This document shows, piece after piece, positions 54,205 through 62,522 of a stretch of DNA of 64,000 nt; position 1 is the stretch's first letter, and every line of letters begins with the position of its first letter. The translations under genes and the position numbers were made by a program. The stretch comes from Earliella scabrosa (Eukaryota > Basidiomycota > Agaricomycetes > Polyporales > Polyporaceae). The notes under the pieces were generated by a model. That model saw only the letters and a program-made list of their open reading frames with translations, made no database searches and was not told the DNA's origin. The stretch is from positions 930,001-994,000 of the forward strand of contig JABYQQ010000003.1 of assembly GCA_022605405.1 (NCBI GenBank), in the 5' to 3' direction.

Positions 54205-55887
54205 ATGGCTCTCATAGCTTCCAGTTCCTCCTTGTCCTCGGGCTCTTCGAGACGATCTCCCTCTCCTAGCATTGATGGTTTGACTGCACTCATGGCGCAC
54301 ATATCTCATCTAGGCGCATCCGACCTGGACCAGATCTCGCAAAGTGCGACAGTGCTGGAGCTGGAGCTGGTAGCTCCGCGCATAGCGACGAGGAGCTAGC
54401 CCTGACTCTCTTCGCTCAAGAAGCTCAAGGCCTCTTGCACGTTGCCAAGGATCATATCCTCGATGTCGATGACGGACACGACTCCGACAATCTCCTCGAC
54501 GAGCTACTGGATATGGAGGAGACAGCGGAGTACGACAGGGCCGTTGCTCTGGCACTCTCGCAGGGCAGAGCCCCTCCTCCACGTTCCGCACGTCGCAATC
54601 GTCCAAGGAGACGCGGGCATCATCGAGACAGTAGGCAAGTGTCGCTGCCATTTGTCCGCTATGCCTAGCTCATATAACCTCATTTGACATAGTTCACCGG
54701 GAAACCCTGCCTCGTCTCCGTCACTTTCGCCGACTGAGCAGCAGAATAGCATGCAAGGTCCCTCGCGTTCTCATTCGAATTTTCCATTCCCTCGTCCGAG
54801 ACCTACACCCACCCAGGCTCCAACTCCGTGCGGTCCTTCGCCGATCTTCGCATGTGCATCTTCTACCCCTACGTCTGCCGCCTCATCTTCTCCCAATGGA
54901 ATTCGCGCCTTCACCCCACTGCCACATTGCACCATATGCCGTGATGAGATCGAGGGTCCAACTGTTAGCCTGGAATGCGGACATTTCCTCGATATATCAT
55001 GTCTTCAGACGATCTTTGAAAACGCCACAAGAGACGAATCTCTCTTTCCTCCCAAGTGCCGCCAATCACCCATTGAATTCGACGCCGTCCGTAACTACCT
55101 CAGCGCACCCTTAGTCAACTTGTACCAGCTCAAAGCCAGGGAGTTCGGGACCAGTGACAGGGTCTATTGCTATAATCTCGCATGCTCCGCCTTTTTGGAC
55201 GCCGCCACAGCTGTCCCAACCTCGATCCTGTGCGGCAACTGTCGCGCGAGGACGTGCCGGAGCTGCAAGCAGGAGGCGCATGCCGGGCGCGCCTGCAGCA
55301 TCAAAGAGGACGAGGCGATGCTGGAGCTCGCGCAGGCACAGGGCTGGCAGCGCTGTCCGACGTGCCGGTATGTCGTGGAGCACACGGAGGGGTGCTACCA
55401 TATGACCTGCCAGTGCAACAAGCAGTTCTGTTACCTCTGCGCGGCCACATGGAAAACGTGCCCGTGCCCGTGCTTTGACGATGTCCCCGACGGTGAGGAC
55501 GGCAGGCCGGGGTTGATCATGCTTGAGCCTGTCCTGGCTCAAGGAGACCATCTGCCAGATGACGGGGAGGCGTCGGACGAGGGAGAACCTCCGGCAGACG
55601 AGGGGGAGGCTTCGGATGAAGGGGAGGCTTTGGATGAAGGGGAGGCTTTGGATGAGGGGGAGGCTTCGGATGAGGTAACGGGCCAGGAGGAGGCATTGGA
55701 TGAAACAACGGAGATATCGGATGAGGCTGAGGCATCGGAGATGTCACTGGAGGCAGCATCGGAGGAGGCTTTCGAGGCATTAGAAGAGGCATACTCGGCA
55801 TCTGAGTCGGAGGAGGCGTACTCGGAAGCATCGGTGGAGGCATACGAGGCATCGGAGGACGAGGTATCAGATATGTCGGACTATTGA
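54205..55887 (+). CDS. RBR-type E3-like protein D, frameshifted N-terminus and repetitive acidic tail
   Basis: ATG 54205 opens the family N-terminus ('DGLTALMAHISHLGASDLDQ') but the frame breaks near 54334: compared with genes C and E one base is missing where 'MLAKC' is expected, and the conserved motif ('SDEELALTLFAQEAQG', UIM-like 'MEETAEYDRAVALALSQG') continues in the next frame. The exon 1 donor is also altered relative to C and E. Downstream from 54751 the frame is open to 55887 (378 residues): RING1 'CTICRDEIEGPTVSLECGH', IBR 'RVYCYNLACSAFLDAAT', RING2 'CPTCRYVVEHTEGCYHMTC', then a tail of about 130 residues rich in D, E, S and A with repeated 'DEGEAS/L'. Either a pseudogene in decay, a shortened gene using ATG 54751, or a base-call error. 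Confidence 0.7.
55580..55672 (+). repeat. Short imperfect tandem repeat coding the acidic tail of RBR gene D
   Basis: Units near 'gaygarggggaggcttyggat' repeat about five times and code DEGEAS or DEGEAL. Further diverged acidic repeats continue to 55880. Confidence 0.75.
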
Positions 55888-56566
55888 AGGGAATGAGGAT
55901 CTCACCCCGGTCGCGCCAGAACATTGAGCCCAGCTTCCATTCTACTCCCTTCAGACTCCCTTACTGTCATGTTGCCAAGCTGTAATATCCCGAGTAGTAC
56001 CCGAGTCGCGTTCTATACCAAATTGAGCAACGAATATGACTAAGGTCACCACTACTATGTCTCCCACACCGCCACCTACTGGAGTCTGTCCTCTGTTGAA
56101 CCTCGCGGCACGCTCTATGAATTGAGGAATTCCTACACAAAGATCCAGTCTAGCTGTCCGTGGGGGCGTCCCTCGTAACGCAATGAGGCCAGCGTACCAT
56201 AGAACACACATACCGATTTTGTGCTTAGACATGAATGGGTCTCTTCCGTCCACGCGACTCCATAGACTCCATACTGGGCTGGGTGGGGCTCCACGGTGCC
56301 GCTTGAGGTGCCTCTCTGGATAGCTCTCTGGATCTACTCCCTCGCGCCGCATCGCAAAGCAATGCACACGTGAGAACAACGATGTACTCTGCCATGGCTG
56401 AGAGTTCACTCTACCACCGAAGGAATGTCACAGGTTGTTCTGCTGCGACATGACCTCTCTGCATGTTTGCCAGGTGTCGAGGCTTATAAGATGTGTCAGC
56501 CCTCCAACATGGGCCAGGCACCTCCCCCCACCTCCCCACAGCTTCGAGAACGGATACGTCCCCACC
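55888..56566. promoter_or_regulatory. Flank between RBR genes D and E
   Basis: A 679-base gap. The last 170 bases resemble the 5' flank of gene C ('gtcacaggytgtyctgctgcga' type string), showing that promoters were duplicated with the genes. A TATA box lies at 56484-56490. Confidence 0.5.
56484..56490 (+). promoter_or_regulatory. TATA box of RBR gene E
   Basis: cttataag is about 77 bases before the ATG at 56567. Confidence 0.5.
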
Positions 56567-57935
56567 ATGCAACTTCAGATCTCCCCATCCAGGTCTCTGT
56601 CATTTTCAGCGGGCGGTTTCGAGAAGCGCTCTCCCGGGCCCTTTCCTATTGACGACTTCACCGCGCTCATAGCGCACATATCACGATTGGACCTCGCCGG
56701 GCTCGACGCCATGCTTGCCAAGTGCGCCAGTCCCAATGGCACCATTCTAAGCGACGAGGAGCTCGCTATAGCGCTTTTCGCCCAGGAGGCGGAGGGGCTC
56801 CTGCACATCGCCAAGGACCACACCACTCAAGGATTGGACGACGCCGCGAAGACGGACGTCTTACTGGAGGAGTTGCTGCAGCTGGAGCAGGACGCGCAGC
56901 GCGACCACGCGATTGCCCTCGCTCTCACGCTGGGGAACGACGGCGAACAACCCGACAGCTTGCTGGACAAGCTGCTGCGGGAGGACGAGGACGAGGAGTA
57001 TGACCACGCGGTAGCCATCGCACTCTCGCAGGGCATAGACCCTCCCCCACGTCCAGGACCGACAACGCGCGGGGGTAGACTGGATAGGTAGGTGTCCCTG
57101 ACGGGTCAATGATCATCGACGACGTTCTAATCGATCCATATTGTGGTTCCAGAAGCTCACCTGCAGCAAGCAAGTCGGAGACCTCCAATGAAAAGTAAGT
57201 GACGTCGTACTGCGATGACAGAACACACGCATGACTGACGCATGTGGTCCCATATGAAGGTCTTCGGTGCTGCGTTCCGCCTCTCCGTCTCCATTTCCGG
57301 GGGCTCGATCAGGTTCTCCGGAACCAGGTCCTCCACAGCCAGTGCCAAAGTGCACGGTGTGCCAGGACGAGATCGAGCACGGCGCCGTCATCTCCCTCAG
57401 CTGCGGGCACCTCCTCGACGCATCCTGCCTCCGGATCATGTTCGAGAACGCCGCCAAGGACGAGTCGCTCTTTCCACCGAAATGCTGCCAGACCGTCATC
57501 GAGCTCGAACTCGCGCGTGGGCATCTCGAGGAGCCCCTCGTGGCGTTGTACCAGAGCAAGGCGCGCGAGTTCGGCACCAAGGACAGGGTGTACTGCTGTA
57601 ACCCCGTCTGCTCGGCCTTCCTCGGAGGCGCGACGACCGCCCCGACCGCGTTCGGGTGCGCGGGTTGTAGCACGGAGACGTGCGGGTGCTGCAAGGAGGC
57701 GGCGCACCTGAACGGCACGCCGTGCTTGAACACAGAGGAGGGCAGGGACGAGGCGCTGCTCGCAATCGCGAAGGAGCATGGGTGGAAGCGGTGCCCGGAC
57801 TGCAAGTACGTCGTGGAGCTCACGGAGGGATGCTACCACATCAAGTGTCGTTGCGCGAAGGAGTTTTGCTACAGCTGTGGGGCGAAGTGGAAGACGTGTG
57901 AGTGTCCGCTGTTCGACGACGTCCCGGATGCTTGA
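56567..57935 (+). CDS. RBR-type E3 ubiquitin ligase-like protein E with two UIM-like segments
   Basis: Three exons (56567-57087, 57153-57194, 57260-57935), 412 residues, closest to gene C. The N-terminus has 'LSDEELAIALFAQEAEGLL' and two UIM-like segments in tandem ('LEQDAQRDHAIALALTLG' and 'EDEDEEYDHAVAIALSQG'). RING1 starts at Cys219 ('CTVCQDEIEHGAVISLSCGH'), IBR has 'RVYCCNPVCSAFLGG', RING2 starts at Cys366 ('CPDCKYVVELTEGCYHIKC', 'RCAKEFCYSCGAKWKTC') with the putative catalytic Cys at 379. The linker between UIMs and RING1 is shorter than in C. Start chosen by homology to gene C ('MQLQISPSRSLSF' versus 'MQLRLSPARSLSS'). Probably intact. Confidence 0.87.
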
Positions 57936-58358
57936 ACGGCATTCGCCGCCGCGAAGCTTGGTGGCTCGGCGTGCTCTATGGGGTATGTCCTTGTCGTCGT
58001 CTATATAGCGAGTCGTGTCCTGGTGCTGCTAGTGTTTGCGCCGTGTGTATCAGCTCATGTCGTATGGACTATGTACTACTAGTGTATGCGGCGGTTCCTC
58101 ACCATATTCAATTCTCCAGGAGGGTCATCCCTAAATCCTCTCCGCGACAGGCTAACATGCTGCAGGACACGGTCGTAACTCGTGTTGTGGCGCGTGGCAC
58201 AAGGAAGTTCCTTCGTGACAATCCGGCGCTTATCCGTGACCAGACGCGTCAAACCCCGGCTCGCACGCGTAAACGCGTCACACCACGCGTGTTCTCCGCT
58301 CACCCTCACGTCGGATCCCCTCCGACAAACAGGCAGCCCGCGACCCCGAAACCACACA
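57936..58358. promoter_or_regulatory. Flank between RBR gene E and PSF1
   Basis: A 423-base gap with the RBR E 3'UTR and the PSF1 promoter. No gene is seen. Confidence 0.45.
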
Positions 58359-59168
58359 ATGAACACCGCAAACCAGTACGGCGACCTCGCCACGCAGCTC
58401 CTCACCGAGTCCCGACGGTCCACCGCAACCAACACGCTCCTCAAATACAACGACGTCCTCGTGCGGTCCATCATCCGCGAGCAGCGCGACCTCGAGGCGC
58501 GCATCGAGGCCGCCCTCGCGCAGTCCGCACCCAACAACGACGACGACGAGGCAGACCCAGACGCGACGCTCGACGGCGCAAAGAAGAAAGAGAGCGAGCG
58601 GTACATGCCCACGATCCTCCTCTACCAGACCGCGATCCTCCGCAACAAGCGCTGCCTGCTCGCGTACCACCACCACCGCATCGAGTTCCTCAAGGACCTC
58701 TACTGGTCCGTCGGCGGCGCCCTCCCCCTCCTCCTCTCCCTCCCGCCCGCCCCCGCCCAAGCGCCCGCCGACGCCGCCCAGGGAGGTCCCGCACCGCCGG
58801 CCGCGCTCCAGGGCGCAGCGGCGGCGGCAGCAGCCCCGCAGGACATCCGGTCGAAGCTCTCCCCGCACGAGGTCGACTTCCTGCGCTCGTACGCGGCGTC
58901 GCTCCTCCAGCTGCGCGCCGACGCGTTCTCGTCCGCGGTGGGCGGGGCTGGGGGCGGGGCGGGGCACGGGGTGACGGAGGACATCGACCTGCTCGCGCCG
59001 ATCGCGCACCCGCCCAAGGACCTGCAGGTGCACGTCCGCGTCGTGCGCGACTGCGGGATCGTTCATACTGAGCTGGGCGCGATCGACTTCAAGCGGGGCC
59101 ATCGGTTCTTGGTGCGGCGGTCTGACATCGAGCATCTCATCGTGCAGGGATATTTGGAGGAGTCGTAG
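58359..59168 (+). CDS. PSF1: GINS complex subunit Psf1
   Basis: Subunit of the GINS complex of the CMG replicative helicase. Single exon, 269 residues, slightly longer than usual. The start 'YGDLATQLLTESRRSTAT', 'RDLEARIEAALAQ' and 'CLLAYHHHRIEFLKDLYW' are the conserved A-domain helices; 'LSPHEVDFLRSYAASLL' and the C-terminal 'GAIDFKRGHRFLVRRSDIE' (B domain) follow. An Ala/Pro/Gly-rich insertion of about 45 residues (near residues 130-170) and a Gly-rich loop are peculiar to this protein. The ATG at 58359 begins the conserved region; the upstream in-frame extension is not conserved. Confidence 0.95.
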   Translation: MNTANQYGDLATQLLTESRRSTATNTLLKYNDVLVRSIIREQRDLEARIEAALAQSAPNNDDDEADPDATLDGAKKKESERYMPTILLYQTAILRNKRCLLAYHHHRIEFLKDLYWSVGGALPLLLSLPPAPAQAPADAAQGGPAPPAALQGAAAAAAAPQDIRSKLSPHEVDFLRSYAASLLQLRADAFSSAVGGAGGGAGHGVTEDIDLLAPIAHPPKDLQVHVRVVRDCGIVHTELGAIDFKRGHRFLVRRSDIEHLIVQGYLEES

Positions 59169-59611
59169 CGTTCTGGGAAGGTGGCATGTTGTCTTTTCGC
59201 TGTGGTACATAATTCGTTCATCCTGCTGTCGTTGCTCTCGTAGACCTTGCCTGGACGTAGTGAAACTTGCATACATTCGTCCTCTCGATCGATCTCGCAC
59301 AACAGTGGATATCGGCAAGCCAGGGTTCACCGAACCCTGAAGATCCTCGACATTGTGAGACACGCGGGCCCGATAGACCGACAGAGCTATCTACGCGGTG
59401 CACACATTCACACGTGGTAACAAGCAAATGCACAACTATGTCGCGCGGGTATGCGGAGTAGTAGTGAAGGGCAGGAACAAACGGAGTGTAGATTATAAAT
59501 GTGGATGTTGGTGTCCTATCTTGAGGAAGATGACGCGGACACCCTGCGATACGGCTGCGTCAAGGGACTTGAACGCGACTCGAGCGTATCGTGGGAGGAG
59601 CTCTTGAGATT
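59169..59611. other. Convergent 3' region of PSF1 and the LysM gene
   Basis: A 443-base tail-to-tail gap; nothing supported inside. Confidence 0.4.
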
Positions 59612-60349
59612 TTAGAGCTCATCGCAGAAGGGGAGGTCGTCGTCATCCTCCTCCTCTTCCTCCGCGGGGGCGTCAGGGGTCGGGGTGGGGCTCGGGGTGG
59701 GGGTCGGGGTAGGCACAGACTGGAGAGTCGCCGCAGGACCAACAATCAGACCCTCGACGGGGGCGGGAGCGAGGACGCTACCGGCAACACAGATAACCTG
59801 GGATTGGGTTGCGGGTCAACATTGAGCAAAGGCCGGAGCGATACATAACGTACCTCGCCGACGTAGAGGTTGCTGCACTCCGCATCAAGCTGGGGGTTGT
59901 TCTGGTAGAGGATGGTCGAGTTGACACCGTACGTGCTCGTGAGGAGCTCGCAGCTGTCGTTGGGGACAACAACGTGGGTGGTCGTGCAGTCCTCGCCCTC
60001 AGTACCGAGGCAAAGAACCTGGTCGATGGCCAGGTTGTGGCAGAGGTCATCAATGTCAGGGTTCACAGCGGCAAGCTGGTAGCTGCGGAAACAGAAGGGT
60101 TACATGAAGGCCGGGAGGGGGACATAGATCGCGAATGGGACGTACGTGGAGACATTGTTTGCGGCAGAGATGGTGTCGCACCAGTCGCCCTCCTTCACGG
60201 TGTACGTGCGAGTGCAGTCCGCAGCAAAGGCAGCTGGAAAAAAGACGGGTGAGAAGAGGTTCCCAGAGCGTATATCGCGGAAAGGGACACGTACTGCGGG
60301 CAAGGAAGGGGACAGCAACGAAAGCTGCGACGACAGAGCGGGCGAACAT
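59612..60349 (-). CDS. Secreted LysM-domain protein (effector-like)
   Basis: Four exons (60295-60349, 60146-60233, 59854-60082, 59612-59797), 185 residues. A signal peptide ('MFARSVVAAFVAVPFLARTA', cleavage probably after 'AFA') precedes two LysM domains: 'TYTVKEGDWCDTISAANNVS' to 'LCLG', and 'HVVVPNDSCELLTSTYGVNS' to 'LYVGEVICV'. LysM domains bind chitin and related glycans; small fungal LysM proteins can hide chitin from host or competitor sensing. The C-terminus has a Pro/Thr repeat (PTPTPTPSPTPTP) and a highly acidic tail ending 'DDDDLPFCDEL'. Extracellular glycan binding is inferred from the domains. Confidence 0.9.
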
Positions 60350-61021
60350 GGCTTCTAGGATGCACGAAAGCAAAGTAACGAGTGTAGTTGCTCAGAGGGC
60401 AGGAAGGAAGGACGAAGCTGGAGGGGATCCGCTGTGGTCGTCGGGGGCGTCGTTCAGGGAGGCTGGTGGGAGGAGGAGGAAAGGTGCGGGATCAGAGCGC
60501 TGCGTCCGGCTTTGATGATATTGAGCGCCTGTCGGAGGGGCTTGGCGGTGGGTAGCGAGGACCGTGCAGATTCAAATTGGGGCACCCTCGTCTTCCCATT
60601 CGGCCGGCTCCCTCCCAGCCTTGCCGCCTTCTGATAACCTTGGCGACCGACGCTCCATCCCCGGCAGTCACTCCTCGACTAATATTCAGCCACCAGAACA
60701 AGCCCAGAAGCCTGCAAGCGGCTCCTTGCACCCACCCGACCTTGCGCGGATTTTACTTGTGCGACCGCGCATCCCCAACTGGCGACATATCATGTCTCGC
60801 TCACAGCCCGGTGATGAGCTCTGCAGGCCCTTGAATTCAGACGGCCGGAATCTTCTGCGCGCGGATCTGACCACGACAGAGGGTTTGCACATTGTATTGG
60901 AGCATGCGCAGCCTCGCGCCAGGCACCCAATTTCTTGGACACTTGCCGAATCCGGGCATACAGACGCCCGCGCCGCCAGCGTTGCGTCATGGCGATTGGC
61001 TGCTTCCCCTGCCCATGCACC
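60350..61021. promoter_or_regulatory. Divergent promoter region of the LysM and Ind1 genes
   Basis: A 672-base head-to-head gap without a supported gene. Confidence 0.45.
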
Positions 61022-62380
61022 ATGAGCCAGGTCATCTCGAACCTCTCCAAGTCAAGACATATCTGCAATGCAAGACCCTTCACCTCGTCTGCACTTGCGA
61101 GACATGAGAATCCTCTAGTACGTCTCAGTGGTTTTCAGAGGGTGCCGCACGTTGACTTAGGCAGGGCCTCCCAAGACGACCGGGGCCGCCGCCCCAAATG
61201 CCGCGCAAAGGCGGCCCTCCGCAGAAACGATCGCTCCCATACGTGAAGAACGTGCTCGCGGTCGCCAGCGGCAAGGGCGGCGTAGGCAAGAGCACTGTCG
61301 CGGGCAAGTCGCTGAGCCGCTCTCCCAAACACCATGCGCCCACTCATCGCCTGAACTTTCAGTTAACCTCGCGTTCTCGCTCGCGCTGAACGCAAAAAAT
61401 GCGCCCCATCCCCGACCACGCGTCGGCGTGCTGGACCTTGACATTTTCGGGCCCTCGATCCCGAAACTCATGGCTCTCGAGAACGCAGACGAGCCCGAGC
61501 TCACCGAAGGTAGCCGCACCTTTTCTCAACTCTCAAGCACGTCCGCTGAACGCGTACTCTTCTGCAGCAGGAGCCATTCGGCCCCTCGTCGGCCACGGCC
61601 TGCCGTGCATGTCCATGGGCTTCCTCCTGCCCAAAGCGCCGGGCACGGACTCCTCCGCAGACACGCCCGTCGTCTGGCGCGGGCTGATGGTCCAAAAGGC
61701 CGTGCAGCAGCTCCTGTTTGACGTCGACTGGCGCGACCCCGCGTCTGGCACCGAGCTCGACGTGCTCGTCATCGACATGCCGCCGGGCACCGGCGACGTG
61801 CCGCTGACGCTCGGCCAGCTCGTGAACGTGGACGGTAAGCAGCCTCTCGGATCGTGGCGCGCCGCGGCGGTGGGGAGAGAAGCTGATTGCGTGTGTGTTG
61901 ATGCATGATGCGACGCGGGGACGTGAATAGGTGCTGTGATTGTTTCGACACCACAGGACGTCGCCCTGACAGATGTCCGCAAGGGGGTCTCGATGTTCCA
62001 GAAGGTGTCCGTGCCGGTGAGCTTCCTCCTCCTTCGTGGCTGCGCAGCCCAGCTCTTCCTGACGATGGCCTGACGTATGTTCCGGGCAGATCGTCGGTCT
62101 CATGCTGAACCAGTCGCACTTCATCTGCCCGTCTTGCTCGTCACCGCACGAACTGTTCGGATCCCCGGCCTCGTTCCGTGCGACCGCCGCGCGCTTCGGC
62201 GTTGATGTGTTGGGTGAGCTTCCCCTGGTGCCCGGGGTAAGCCGGGCGAGCGACGCTGGCATAGCCTATGCGCTGTATCTCAAAGATGATGGCGAAGCGC
62301 AGCATCGTGGTGGAAAACAGTGGCTGGACACCATGGCAGGTGCTGCATCCCAGGTCTGGCAATTCCTGGCCAAGCAGTAG
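61022..62380 (+). CDS. IND1: Mitochondrial Fe-S P-loop protein Ind1/NUBPL
   Basis: Mrp/NBP35-type ATPase that delivers Fe-S clusters for respiratory complex I assembly. Six exons (61022-61117, 61165-61303, 61363-61509, 61568-61834, 61931-62016, 62090-62380), 341 residues. A basic leader ('[19 protein letters not shown]') suits mitochondrial import and ends before '[17 protein letters not shown]'. Motifs: deviant Walker A '[19 protein letters not shown]', '[17 protein letters not shown]', '[20 protein letters not shown]', '[19 protein letters not shown]' and the cluster-binding CPSC in '[19 protein letters not shown]'. The second intron uses a GC donor (gcaagt at 61304). An alternative upstream ATG at 60989 would add 11 residues. 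Confidence 0.93.
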
Positions 62381-62522
62381 AGAGTCTGCTTGTACCCTAC
62401 CACCACCGCACCACTTACGCGCTAGAGTCTAGAACGTTACCCTGATAGCGTACCCTAATATACACAATGCTTTCAGTTCATCCACATCTGGTTTTGCCAC
62501 GTCCATGCGTGTAGGTGCAAGC
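62381..62522. other. Short convergent gap
   Basis: 3' ends of the Ind1 gene and the right-edge gene; nothing else. Confidence 0.4.

Noticed and set aside
58278..59363. 361-codon minus-strand frame over PSF1
   Set aside because: It is the shadow of a GC-rich single-exon gene; the plus frame has clear Psf1 conservation and the minus frame has none.
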